64,000 nt of DNA from Thalassospira sp. ER-Se-21-Dark. Its GTDB lineage: Bacteria; Pseudomonadota; Alphaproteobacteria; Rhodospirillales; Thalassospiraceae. How positions within the stretch are numbered: the stretch's first letter is position 1; every line of letters begins with the position of its first letter. The notes below the pieces were generated by a model that saw nothing but the letters and a program-made list of their open reading frames with translations, was not told the DNA's origin and did not search any database. This document shows, one piece after another, positions 25,463 to 33,581 of this stretch. The stretch covers positions 558,001 to 622,000 of the forward strand of contig NZ_VDEZ01000002.1 of the NCBI RefSeq assembly GCF_017922435.1, in the 5' to 3' direction. Position numbers and translations under genes: made by a program.

Positions 25463-26323
25463 ATGACGAGCCAGTTAAGCTATCTGAGCATTGATCGCCG
25501 AGATAATCTGAGCAGAGAAGAGTTTATTGACCAGTATCTTAAGCCCAAACGTCCCGTCATCATGCGCAGTTTCGCCGCAAACTGGCCTGCATTGGAAAAA
25601 TGGTCTTATGACTATCTGAAGCAGGGCTGTGGCGATGTCGAGGTGCCGCTTTATAGCGAGGCATTTGCGAACTCGGACAACGACTATCTCGATTCAACCC
25701 AAAGCATGCCCTTTGGCGAATATCTTGATCTTATTCAGGCGGGGCCGACACCGCTTCGCATGTTTTTGTTCAATGTGTTCAAGCATATGCCGCAACTGCG
25801 CGAGGATTTTTCATATTCTGACCTGGGCGTCACGTTCCTGAAAAATCATCCATTCCTGTTTGTCGGTGGCCAGGACGCCTATGTCGATATTCATTACGAT
25901 CTGGATCACAGCCATGTTTTTCTGACGCAGATGACCGGCACCAAACGTGTGATCCTGTATGGAAGTGAAAACGGACGTCACCTGTATCAGCATCCGCTGA
26001 CTGTTTCGTGCAATATCGATTTTCGGAACCCGGATCTGGAACGCTATCCGAAGCTTAAGGATATTCACGGCTATGAATGCATTCTGGAGCCGGGCGATAC
26101 CATCTTTATCCCCAGCCGCTGGTGGCATTTCATCGAATACAGCACGGCTGGCATCAGCCTGACATTGCGTGCCTTGCCTGAAACCTGGCCTGCGCGTGCG
26201 GCGGGTCTTGCCAGCATCATCAAGCTCAAGGTCATTGACCAGTATCTCGGCAAGATGATTGGCGAGAAAAAGTGGTATCAGATGAAGGAAGACTGGGCAC
26301 ACGCCCGTGCGCGAAAGGCTTGA
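25463..26323 (+). CDS. Cupin-like / JmjC-domain Fe(II)-2-oxoglutarate oxygenase-like protein
   Basis: The 286-residue protein (start at 25463 preferred over the in-frame 25349) matches the Cupin_8/JmjC-like group related to factor-inhibiting HIF and bacterial hydroxylases. The N-terminal FIDQYLKPKRPVIMRSF is typical. The iron-binding HxD is visible as IHYDLDHSH (His144, Asp146), and the distal His is in PSRWWHFIEY (His222). A C-terminal helical tail of about 45 residues may be a dimerisation segment. Such enzymes hydroxylate proteins or small molecules in the cytoplasm. The gene stands alone and converges on olsA. The substrate is unknown. Confidence 0.82.
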   Translation: MTSQLSYLSIDRRDNLSREEFIDQYLKPKRPVIMRSFAANWPALEKWSYDYLKQGCGDVEVPLYSEAFANSDNDYLDSTQSMPFGEYLDLIQAGPTPLRMFLFNVFKHMPQLREDFSYSDLGVTFLKNHPFLFVGGQDAYVDIHYDLDHSHVFLTQMTGTKRVILYGSENGRHLYQHPLTVSCNIDFRNPDLERYPKLKDIHGYECILEPGDTIFIPSRWWHFIEYSTAGISLTLRALPETWPARAAGLASIIKLKVIDQYLGKMIGEKKWYQMKEDWAHARARKA

Positions 26324-26331
26324 GGCATGCC

Positions 26332-27213
26332 TCAAGCCTTTTTCAGGATGATGTCATAGCCGTTTTGAACCCCCGCATGGGCCCATCGGGTGAGTTCCTT
26401 GCGGTTGTCAAATTCGGATACCGGACGGCTCGGACTGAAATGGACTTTAACGGTACAGCCCGGCGTTGCCATGAACCGCCAGAAATGGAAGGCAAGGGTC
26501 GTGTCGTCAAACCATGGGTAAAGAACCGTTTCCGGTTCTGGCGAAGATCCACTCGCGCTGTCTTTCAGGCATAAAACGGTTATCGGCTGAACGTGGCAAA
26601 CTTCAGCGATCTTTTCATCAAACACAAATTCCATCAGCGACGATTTGAACGGCAATACGACACTGCCATCCGTGCTTGTCCCTTCGGCAAACAGAACCAG
26701 CCGACGGTCGGGCAGGATCTTGTCGCGCAGAATCTTGATCTGTTCGTGGGATTTGATGGCCCGGCGCTCAACGAAAATGGTTTGGCAACAGCGCGCAAGG
26801 AACCCGATGCCGGGCCAGCCGCGAACTTCGGACTTGGCGATGAAATTAACGGTGAACAGCGCATTGATCACCGGAATGTCGAGGTAAGACGTATGGTTCC
26901 CCAACAGCAGCAGTGGAAGGGTTTCGCTTGGCGATCCAGTGACTTCGACCTTGATGCCTGTGATCTTGCGGGCACCAAGGTGCCAGATGCGGACAATCTG
27001 GGAACTGGCCCGGAGCTTGAGACCTTCAAGGATCAGGAAAGGGATCAGCATCGCAAACAGCCAGACCATCAGCGTCGTGAATTTTAGCCCTGCCTTCACG
27101 TGCTGTGCTGGTGTGATCGGTGCAGTGATGTGGGGTGTTGCCATCTGGTCCAAAGCGCTTGAAAACCCTTGTTTGACGTCACGGATGTCTCTTTTAACAG
27201 TAATCGCACTCAC
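26332..27213 (-). CDS. olsA: Lyso-ornithine lipid O-acyltransferase (PlsC family)
   Basis: The 293-residue membrane-bound acyltransferase has one strong N-terminal membrane segment (about 44-64). The catalytic NHTSYLD motif follows (His107, Asp112), then the substrate-binding FAEGTS at 175-180, both of the PlsC family. The partner gene olsB overlaps its start by four bases, which argues that this is OlsA, the enzyme that adds the second acyl chain to lyso-ornithine lipid, rather than a general 1-acylglycerol-3-phosphate acyltransferase. Ornithine lipids are phosphorus-free membrane lipids. The gene converges on the cupin gene, with only 8 bp between stop codons. Confidence 0.85.
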   Translation of the reverse strand: MSAITVKRDIRDVKQGFSSALDQMATPHITAPITPAQHVKAGLKFTTLMVWLFAMLIPFLILEGLKLRASSQIVRIWHLGARKITGIKVEVTGSPSETLPLLLLGNHTSYLDIPVINALFTVNFIAKSEVRGWPGIGFLARCCQTIFVERRAIKSHEQIKILRDKILPDRRLVLFAEGTSTDGSVVLPFKSSLMEFVFDEKIAEVCHVQPITVLCLKDSASGSSPEPETVLYPWFDDTTLAFHFWRFMATPGCTVKVHFSPSRPVSEFDNRKELTRWAHAGVQNGYDIILKKA

Positions 27214-27989
27214 GTGTTTAGAGGTGTGAGATCAAGGCGATCAGCCTGCTTTTTATAGAATCTATAGTATTGATCTGGGACCTTGGCGACATCGACCGTA
27301 ATCAATACATCAAGCGTCTTGAAATCGGGATCAAGTGCGACGCCATCGCCAACAACGCCACCCAGCGACAAGTAGGCTTTGATCAAGGGGGGCAATTTCG
27401 CAAGGGCCTCGTCCGGATCAATGTCGTCTTTTGCGATGCGTTCCATCGACTGATAATCGAGTGCGCGCGCAATATGAGGTTCATCATCCAGCCGGTAGTG
27501 ATGCAGGTATGACAGTTCGTAGGCGATCTTGTCGATATCGGTCGCATGGAAGCTTGCGCAGCCGAACAGATAGCGAATGTCATGATTGAAAATCAGCTTG
27601 GTGATACCACGCCACAGAAGCTGAATGGCCTTGCCATCGCGATAATCCCTGTGAACACAGGATCGGCCGACTTCCATGCAGTTGTCTTTTACAGCGTCAA
27701 GCAGGGGAATAGAGAACTCTTCCTGCGCGATGTATGACAGATCTGCGGGTTTCTGTTGCGAAAGCAGCAATCTGGTGGTGGCGATGACTTTCTTGTCATT
27801 TTCATTATCCACGACCAGCAAGTGTTCGCAGAACGCGTCGAATTTATCGCTATCAAGGCCGGCCGAGTGTTGCTCGGTCATGGCTTTGGCGTGAAATTCG
27901 CCAAAGAAGACCTCAAAGCGAAGTTCTTGCGCCGCTTTCAGGTCTTGTTTGGTCTTGGCAAGATGAACAGAAAATCTACCGGATGCCAT
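27210..27989 (-). CDS. olsB: L-ornithine N-alpha-acyltransferase
   Basis: The 259-residue protein has the GNAT-related fold of OlsB (hemolysin-like acyltransferase). Marks include AQELRFEVFFGEFHA near the N-terminus, CMEVGRSCVHRDYRDGKAIQLLWRG and YLFGCASFHATD in the middle, and a C-terminal GGVVGDGVALDPDFKTLDVLI segment. OlsB transfers a 3-hydroxyacyl group from acyl carrier protein to the alpha-amino group of ornithine, the first step of ornithine lipid synthesis. It is the first gene of the olsBA pair. A CRP/FNR-like palindrome lies 63 bp upstream of its start. Confidence 0.88.
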   Translation of the reverse strand: MASGRFSVHLAKTKQDLKAAQELRFEVFFGEFHAKAMTEQHSAGLDSDKFDAFCEHLLVVDNENDKKVIATTRLLLSQQKPADLSYIAQEEFSIPLLDAVKDNCMEVGRSCVHRDYRDGKAIQLLWRGITKLIFNHDIRYLFGCASFHATDIDKIAYELSYLHHYRLDDEPHIARALDYQSMERIAKDDIDPDEALAKLPPLIKAYLSLGGVVGDGVALDPDFKTLDVLITVDVAKVPDQYYRFYKKQADRLDLTPLNT

Positions 27990-28342
27990 ATTGGAAATTA
28001 ATTCTGTTGTTCTAATGAAACTTGGTTGCCGTCGCTTTTCGCGATGACAGAGTGATTTGTATCACATAATGAACTTTCTATGAAAACAATATGATAGCGT
28101 TAAATCGATCAGTGTTTTCGGTCGAATATCATCGCGGATTGAAAAGCCCAAGGCGTATTGATGACAAGGTCAAATGCGTCATTTGGTATTGCCGCGCTCT
28201 GTGTTACGAACAATCCAGAAAAATATTCTTTGCTGTATGGCATAAAGATAGCCGGTGAAACGTTATCCTTACTGGGCTTGTCGCAATTTTGGGCAAAGTC
28301 CCCACATGAGTTTGGATGTTTTTCACGATGACAGAGGTCGCC
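27990..28342. other. Divergent intergenic region between olsB and the CigR-like gene
   Basis: This 353-bp, AT-rich region must hold promoters for both directions. It contains the palindrome listed at 28052-28065. No ORF with coding character or RNA gene was seen in the rest. Confidence 0.5.
28052..28065. promoter_or_regulatory. CRP/FNR-family-like operator upstream of olsB
   Basis: GTGAT-TTGT-ATCAC is a perfect 5-bp dyad with a 4-bp centre. Read as AGTGA-N6-TCACA it matches nine of ten conserved positions of the CRP box. It lies 63 bp upstream of the olsB start. The regulator is not in the window. Confidence 0.4.
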
Positions 28343-28804
28343 ATGCCGTTCACAACCAGCTGGGTCAAAGCAATTACGACCGGTTTTGTTCTTGTCGGTG
28401 CCAGTCTTGCCCTGACAACACCTGTACAGTCACATCCGGCCAATCAGGAACATGATCACACCGTCGTCGAACTTGCCCAAGGTGGCGGTATTTTCAGTGA
28501 TGAAGAACGGCGCATTATTCGCGATGTGCTTGATATCGCGACTGGGCAGACTGACCAAGATAGCGACAAAAAGAACAAGGGTAAAGGCAACAAAGGCTTG
28601 CCGCCCGGTATTGCCATGAAGCTTGAGCGTGGCGGTACCTTGCCGCCCGGCATCGCCAAACGCGATTTGCCCGATAACCTGATTTCACGACTTCCTGCGC
28701 GCACGGACGGTGCGCTGCGTCAGATCGTTGGCGACGATGTTGTGCTGATCGAAAAGGGGACCGAGATCATTCTTGATGTGATCCGGGATGTTGCCAGGAA
28801 CTAG
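28343..28804 (+). CDS. Periplasmic CigR/RcnB-like protein
   Basis: The predicted 153-residue exported protein has an N-terminal hydrophobic signal segment with likely cleavage after QSH or nearby (residue ~32). The mature part carries a Lys-rich KKNKGKGNKG stretch, then twin LPPGIAMKL and LPPGIAKRDLP motifs. It ends with the strand pattern VGDDVVLIEKGTEIILDVIRDV. This LPPGIAK...VGDDVVLI architecture is that of the anti-virulence regulator CigR/RcnB-like family of small envelope proteins. Starts at 28316, 28328 and 28343 are possible; AGAGGT before 28343 favours the last. Function in this organism is unknown. Confidence 0.75.
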   Translation: MPFTTSWVKAITTGFVLVGASLALTTPVQSHPANQEHDHTVVELAQGGGIFSDEERRIIRDVLDIATGQTDQDSDKKNKGKGNKGLPPGIAMKLERGGTLPPGIAKRDLPDNLISRLPARTDGALRQIVGDDVVLIEKGTEIILDVIRDVARN

Positions 28805-28831
28805 GTTGCGTTGCCTGCATCCGACAGAAAG

Positions 28832-28859
28832 AAAGCGGCGCCTGATTGGCGCCGCTTTT
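28832..28859 (+). terminator. Intrinsic terminator after the CigR-like gene
   Basis: A perfect 11-bp stem AAAGCGGCGCC/GGCGCCGCTTT with a 5-nt loop ends in TTTT. Confidence 0.85.
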
Positions 28860-28893
28860 GGTTCTGCAAGCTTGTTTGTCGGCCGTTTTGCCC

Positions 28894-29136
28894 TCAGGTG
28901 AAGGCGTTAAAGGTAATGATGGTCTGGGTATCCTTGATATGATCCAGCTTATGGATACTTTCGTTCACATAGCGCCCAATATCCTGTTCTTCTTCCACAT
29001 ACACCTTGACCAACAATTCAAACGGGCCGGAGATGGAATAGACTTCGGAAACGCCTTCGACTTCTTCAACAAGCGCTGCTGCGACGTCATAGGCTTTGCC
29101 AAGTTCACATTTCACAAAGATGAAAAATGGATGCAT
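28894..29136 (-). CDS. Stand-alone Lrp/AsnC ligand-binding (RAM) domain protein
   Basis: The 80-residue protein consists only of the C-terminal ligand-binding (RAM/AsnC) domain of Lrp-type regulators. Its wording AFxFVKCELGKAYDVAAALVEEVEGVSEVYSISGPFELLVKVYVE corresponds to the first two beta strands and helix. There is no DNA-binding helix-turn-helix. Such stand-alone domains form ring oligomers that bind amino acids. It may modulate a full-length Lrp protein encoded elsewhere. The gene lies about 97 bp downstream of the PfkB kinase gene on the same strand and could share its transcript. Confidence 0.85.
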   Translation of the reverse strand: MHPFFIFVKCELGKAYDVAAALVEEVEGVSEVYSISGPFELLVKVYVEEEQDIGRYVNESIHKLDHIKDTQTIITFNAFT

Positions 29137-29233
29137 CGGATCGGCTCCGGTTTGATGTTGAATTCAGGACAAGCTACCTGCGTTGCATGATCCATGCAAT
29201 CATCAAGCAGGATCTTGGTTTGGCCCCATTGGA

Positions 29234-30181
29234 TCAAAGGACCTTGCTTTCGGCCTTTGCCGCGCGTTCCGTGACCGCGTCCAGCGTCAGATCCCAAACG
29301 GTGGTGCCTTCGGTTTCTGCCGTCAGGCTTGTCATCGCGAGGCCCGATGCCATTGCATCGTCAAAGCTTGTATGCGGTTTCGAGTAAGCCGACAGAAAAC
29401 CGGAATAGAAGGCATCACCCGCACCATTGACGTCTTTGACCTTGGTGGGCAACGGATGCCAGAACGCCGTCCCCGATGCGGAGGAGGACACAACCCCTTG
29501 GGCACCAAGTGTGATCACGACATCCGGGATGCCCTTGCCGCGCAAAAGCTCGACCGCGACTTTCGCCTGCGCAAGATCGTTGATCTCGATACCGGTCAGG
29601 ATGCGTGTTTCTGCGCGGTTGGCAATCAGCAAGTCCAGCTTATCAAGCACCGGCTTGAACCGTACTGCCTTGCTGGGCGAAACGGTAGCTGCGCAGAGTT
29701 TTGTCGTCTGTTTGTTTTCTGCAAGCCACATGATGCTTTCGGTCGGCAAGTTCGCATCAACCAACCACCAGGGCCGCGCCTGAAGGTTTGCCAGATGCGG
29801 TTCAAGGCGATCAATGGTCAGCAGGTCATAGACCTCGGCATTCATCATACCAAGTGCGAGTTCGCCGGTTTCATCAAGAAGGGCCGTGTAACCGGCCGTT
29901 GCCATGCCACTGATCTTCATCAGATGGCGGGTATCGATCCCAAGTTCGGACAGCGCCTCGATCACTTGATCGCCATCACCATCATCCCCAACAGCGCCAA
30001 GCATCGCGACATTATTGCCCAGAAGCCTCAGATGCACCGCAATGTTGCGGCTGACACCGCCAGGTTTGCGATGCAAGGTCCGAACTGGGTTCGAGGCAGC
30101 GGGAACAAAAGTCTCGGTACATTGCAGGGTGCGGTCGAAATGGGCGGCACCAAAGCAAAGAATGTTGGCATTAGGCGTCAT
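29234..30181 (-). CDS. PfkB-family sugar/nucleoside kinase, pseudouridine kinase-like
   Basis: The chosen start (MTPNANILCFGAAHFDRTLQ, ATG 30181) gives 315 residues; in-frame starts at 30229 and 30328 cannot be excluded because none has a clear ribosome-binding site. The PfkB signatures are present: PGGVSRNIAVHLRLLG near residue 36 and the catalytic DVNGAGDAFYSGFLSAY near the C-terminus, whose Asp is the base. The GGVSRNIA wording is closest to pseudouridine kinase (PsuK) and related kinases. No pseudouridine-5'-phosphate glycosidase gene is adjacent, so the substrate remains open. The enzyme is cytoplasmic and may join the nucleoside-salvage theme. Confidence 0.75.
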   Translation of the reverse strand: MTPNANILCFGAAHFDRTLQCTETFVPAASNPVRTLHRKPGGVSRNIAVHLRLLGNNVAMLGAVGDDGDGDQVIEALSELGIDTRHLMKISGMATAGYTALLDETGELALGMMNAEVYDLLTIDRLEPHLANLQARPWWLVDANLPTESIMWLAENKQTTKLCAATVSPSKAVRFKPVLDKLDLLIANRAETRILTGIEINDLAQAKVAVELLRGKGIPDVVITLGAQGVVSSSASGTAFWHPLPTKVKDVNGAGDAFYSGFLSAYSKPHTSFDDAMASGLAMTSLTAETEGTTVWDLTLDAVTERAAKAESKVL

Positions 30182-30281
30182 AGAGAACGGGTGCTCTTTG
30201 TCGTGGGACGTCACGCAGGTGACGGTCATGTGCTGTAAGCGATGTTGATAAGCCTCAAGCGCGCATGAAGGCAAGGAAAAC

Positions 30282-30311
30282 AAAAAAGGCAGTCCGTAAC
30301 GGACTGCCTTT
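30282..30311 (-). terminator. Intrinsic terminator after the nucleotidase gene
   Basis: A perfect 12-bp stem AAAGGCAGTCCG/CGGACTGCCTTT with a 3-nt loop is followed on the minus strand by six T residues. Confidence 0.9.
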
Positions 30312-30339
30312 CGGTCACTCGATAACACAGAAAACCTGT

Positions 30340-31932
30340 TTATTTCAGGTTGATGCGCCCCTTGGTCGTCGGGGTCAGAGGCGAGTTAAGTCCGATATAG
30401 TCGGCAACAGCCTGTTCAAGGTTCGGTCCGAAGTCATAGACATCGGTGGCATTATCCCGGAACAGGGCGTAACCATCACCGCCATTGCGCATAAAGTCGT
30501 TGGAAACGACGCCATATATTTTGCCAGCCTCGATCGGCACGAAGCCATTGCCCTCGGCAACCATGACGTTTGAAACACGCGATCCGGCAGGTTGCGAAAG
30601 ATCAAGGTCAAATTTCAGGCCCGCAACCTGCGGAAACTGGCCTTTGCCTTCCTCGACAAGCGATACACCATGTTCAAGCGACGCAACGATATCCGCACCG
30701 GAAAGCTTGAAGGTTGCCAAGGCGTTCTGGAACGGAAGAACCGTCAGGACTTCACCCATGGTAACCGTGCCTTCATCGATGCTTGCACGCACACCGCCGC
30801 CGTTCTGAATGGCGATCTGATAGTCATCACCAGCTTTCCAAAGCATCGCATCGGCAACCAACGAACCCATGGAACATTCCATCTTGCGGCAGATCTCGCG
30901 CGATCCATCTGCAGGTGCCGTGAAGCTGCCAACTTCAAGGGTGCGAACGGCATCAACCTGACCGCTGGCTTCAGAGATAACGGCAAGAACGTCCTCGGCC
31001 GGTTTGATGCTGGCATCAAGGGCAATCGGATCACCCGACCATGCGGTTGCCACACCGGCGTCATCAAATGTGACGTTCAGGTCGCCAAGATAACGGCTAT
31101 AGGCATATGCTTGGACGATCAGAACAGGTTTGCCGTCGGCACCATTTTTGACGACCGGGTAGGGATGGGATGCCTTGTCATCACTGTTGGAAAACAGAAG
31201 ATGGTCGTGACCGCCGACAATCACGTCAACACCAGTGACATCGCTGACATACTCGAAATCGGCGTATGAGCCCGAATGGCTGAGAGCGACAATTTTGTTG
31301 ATCCCCTGGGCGGTCAAGCGGTCGACTGAGCTTTGCAGTGATTGCGCAAGGTCGTTGAACTTGACGTTCGGACCCGCACTTGAAATATCGGCCGTTTCCG
31401 GCGTTGTCAGCCCAACGATACCAATGCGTTCACCGCCAACCGTGATGATGGTTTCAGGTTTGATCAGTTCATTCAGACCATCCGTGGTGGCTTCGATGTT
31501 GGCCGACAGAATAGGGGTAAGGCTTTTTTTTATGAAGCTTGCCAGGACGTCCGGGCCATCATCAAACTCGTGGTTGCCAACCGCCATTGCATCATAATCA
31601 ACAAGGTTCATCAGTTCAGCCGTCAGCGAACCCTTGTAGGTCGAATAGTAAAGGGATCCCTGGAACTGATCGCCTGCATCGACAACCAGAACATTGCCGC
31701 CTTCGGCACGGGCGTCACGAATGGCCGTGGCAAGACGGCCGTAGCCGCCAAAGCATTTGCCTTCGGCATCATCCTCGGCACTGCAGGTGTTATTGTATTT
31801 GGTGACCGACTCAACGCGGTCATGAACGTCATTGGTATGGATCAGGCGCAAATCATAATCGGCCAACGCGCTTCCGGCACCAAGGCTGAGCATGGTGCAG
31901 GCCGACAGCACCCCCGCAATTGTTCTTTTCAT
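30340..31932 (-). CDS. Periplasmic 5'-nucleotidase / UshA-family bifunctional metallophosphoesterase
   Basis: The 530-residue protein starts at ATG 31932, behind GGAGAACAGG. Its signal peptide MKRTIAGVLS... is cut after ALA at about residue 24. The metallophosphoesterase domain shows IHTNDVHDR (Asp35, His37) and GNHEFD at 119-124, which bind the two metals. The C-terminal 5'-nucleotidase domain carries GGGVRASI and FQNALATFKLSGADI. UshA-type enzymes dephosphorylate extracellular nucleotides, or UDP-sugars, in the periplasm. It is divergent from the nucleoside ABC importer at 32555, so its products could be taken up directly. No lipobox is present. Confidence 0.9.
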   Translation of the reverse strand: MKRTIAGVLSACTMLSLGAGSALADYDLRLIHTNDVHDRVESVTKYNNTCSAEDDAEGKCFGGYGRLATAIRDARAEGGNVLVVDAGDQFQGSLYYSTYKGSLTAELMNLVDYDAMAVGNHEFDDGPDVLASFIKKSLTPILSANIEATTDGLNELIKPETIITVGGERIGIVGLTTPETADISSAGPNVKFNDLAQSLQSSVDRLTAQGINKIVALSHSGSYADFEYVSDVTGVDVIVGGHDHLLFSNSDDKASHPYPVVKNGADGKPVLIVQAYAYSRYLGDLNVTFDDAGVATAWSGDPIALDASIKPAEDVLAVISEASGQVDAVRTLEVGSFTAPADGSREICRKMECSMGSLVADAMLWKAGDDYQIAIQNGGGVRASIDEGTVTMGEVLTVLPFQNALATFKLSGADIVASLEHGVSLVEEGKGQFPQVAGLKFDLDLSQPAGSRVSNVMVAEGNGFVPIEAGKIYGVVSNDFMRNGGDGYALFRDNATDVYDFGPNLEQAVADYIGLNSPLTPTTKGRINLK

Positions 31933-32554
31933 TCCTGTTCTCCAACAATAATCCACTCTTCCTGTCCCGATCGGGAGGGAAAGTATGAAAACGCAAATCT
32001 GTGGGTCGGAAAATCTTTGCCCCGAGGAATGCTAGCACCAAACTTTCGCGAACGGTATGTCCGGTTGTTGACGGTGTGGTTAAAATTACACATCGGTTGT
32101 GGTCGTAGGTTTGCACCGGTTCATTTGTGTCTGGAAGAATCGGAAGCGCACCAATTTCAATCATTCGAGGTTCAATGGTCCCGATTTGGCGCCATTTAAG
32201 CGTATCGACAAAGATAAATTACCGTGCAGAAAAGGTTGGTTCAGATTTGAGCCCGACCGGCCCGAAACTAAGGGAAACCCCGCAGATATGCGATTTGAAG
32301 TTCCGGTTGTAGTGGATTGGTGCTGACCAAGTGGACAGGTCTGTGCAACGTGTTGCGTGCTCAGCTATTTACAGGGCACTATATTTTGTAGTTACCATGA
32401 GCATTCGCAGCATGCCAAACCGCGCTGCATTGGTCCTCGACCAACGCCGCTTTGCTTATGTTGCGAGACATGTGTTTTCGATGAGGGAGTTCCGCCAAAC
32501 AAGATGGGCATTGGCGGAAAGATAATCAGAATTCAAACAAAGAAGGGCATCGGA
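31933..32554. other. Long divergent intergenic region between nucleotidase and nucleoside-importer genes
   Basis: This 622-bp region separates divergent genes and must hold both promoters. The only marked structure is the inverted repeat at 32490-32519. Several short frames (for example 32099-32326 and 32331-32525) lack coding character. The frame that extends the binding-protein gene to 32357 is not preceded by a good ribosome-binding site. Confidence 0.5.
32490..32519 (+). promoter_or_regulatory. Inverted repeat in the leader of the nucleoside ABC operon
   Basis: A perfect 9-bp inverted repeat TTCCGCCAA / TTGGCGGAA with a 12-bp centre lies 36 bp before the binding-protein start. It may be a regulator operator or an RNA hairpin near the 5' end of the mRNA. 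No T run follows, so it is not a terminator. Confidence 0.5.
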
Positions 32555-33550
32555 ATGAAAAAGCTTCTGACCTCGGTGGTCGCGGCTGTTGCTTGCTATG
32601 CAGGCGTTGCTTCGGCTGCAGAAATCAATCCGGCTGTGGTTTACGATCTTGGTGGTCGTTTTGACCGCTCATTCAACCAGGCGGCATACACGGGTGCCGA
32701 GAAGTACAAGGAAGACACCGGTACTGAGTATCGTGACTTCGAAATCCAGAACGATTCACAGCGCGAGCAGGCAATGCGCAACTTTGCGCGCCGCGGCATG
32801 AATCCGATTGTTGCGATTGGTTTTTCCCAGGCTTCTGCACTTGAAAAAGTCGCTAAAGAATTCCCTGAAACCAAATTCACCATTGTTGACATGGTTGTAG
32901 ACCTGCCGAACGTTCAGTCGGTGGTTTTCAAGGAACATGAAGGTTCGTTCCTTGTCGGTGTTCTGGCGGCTATGGCATCTGAAACCGGCAAAGTCGGTTT
33001 CGTTGGTGGTATGGACATTCCGCTGATCCGCAAATTCGCCTGCGGTTACGCACAGGGCGTAAAATATTCGAACGGTGATGCCGAAGTCTTCCAGAACATG
33101 ACCGGCACCACCGGTGCGGCCTGGAACGACCCGGTAAAGGGTGGTGAACTTGCAAAATCGCAGTTCGACCGAGGTGCCGATGTTGTTTACCATGCTGCAG
33201 GTGGTACTGGCGTTGGTGTGCTTCAGGCTGCTGCAGATGCCGGAAAACTCGGCATTGGTGTGGACTCCAACCAGAACGGCCTGCATCCGGGTTCGGTTCT
33301 GACCTCGATGCTTAAACGCGTTGACGTTGCTGTTTACGAAGCTTTCGAGGCTGCTGCCAACGATACCTGGGAGCCGGGCCTGACCATTCTGGGTCTTGCA
33401 GAGGGCGGCGTTGATTGGGCACTTGATGAAAATAACGAAAGCCTGATCACCGACGAGATGAAAGCAGCCGTTGCCGAGGCCAAGGAAGCAATCATTTCCG
33501 GTAACCTTGAAGTACACGATTACATGAGCGATAGCGCCTGCCCAATGTAA
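32555..33550 (+). CDS. BMP/PnrA-family nucleoside-binding protein of an ABC importer
   Basis: The 331-residue periplasmic protein begins MKKLLTSVVAAVACYAG, with cleavage after ASA at about residue 21. The mature sequence INPAVVYDLGGRFDRSFNQAAYTGAEKY is the start pattern of BMP/PnrA lipoprotein-like binding proteins, which bind purine or other nucleosides. The conserved blocks PETKFTIVDMVVD, FLVGVLAAM, and IGVDSNQNG near the C-terminus are present. Unlike Gram-positive BmpA it has no lipobox. It starts the operon with the ATPase and two permeases downstream, together with salvage enzymes, which supports nucleoside import. Confidence 0.9.
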   Translation: MKKLLTSVVAAVACYAGVASAAEINPAVVYDLGGRFDRSFNQAAYTGAEKYKEDTGTEYRDFEIQNDSQREQAMRNFARRGMNPIVAIGFSQASALEKVAKEFPETKFTIVDMVVDLPNVQSVVFKEHEGSFLVGVLAAMASETGKVGFVGGMDIPLIRKFACGYAQGVKYSNGDAEVFQNMTGTTGAAWNDPVKGGELAKSQFDRGADVVYHAAGGTGVGVLQAAADAGKLGIGVDSNQNGLHPGSVLTSMLKRVDVAVYEAFEAAANDTWEPGLTILGLAEGGVDWALDENNESLITDEMKAAVAEAKEAIISGNLEVHDYMSDSACPM

Positions 33551-33581
33551 GGCAGACGTCAAAGCAAATCGGGGATTTGTC

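Noticed and set aside
29183-30238. 351-codon plus-strand frame opposite the PfkB kinase
   Set aside because: The kinase motifs are on the minus strand; this is a shadow frame.
32357-32554. N-terminal extension of the nucleoside-binding protein
   Set aside because: It would place 66 residues before a perfect signal peptide. The start at 32555 fits exported binding proteins.
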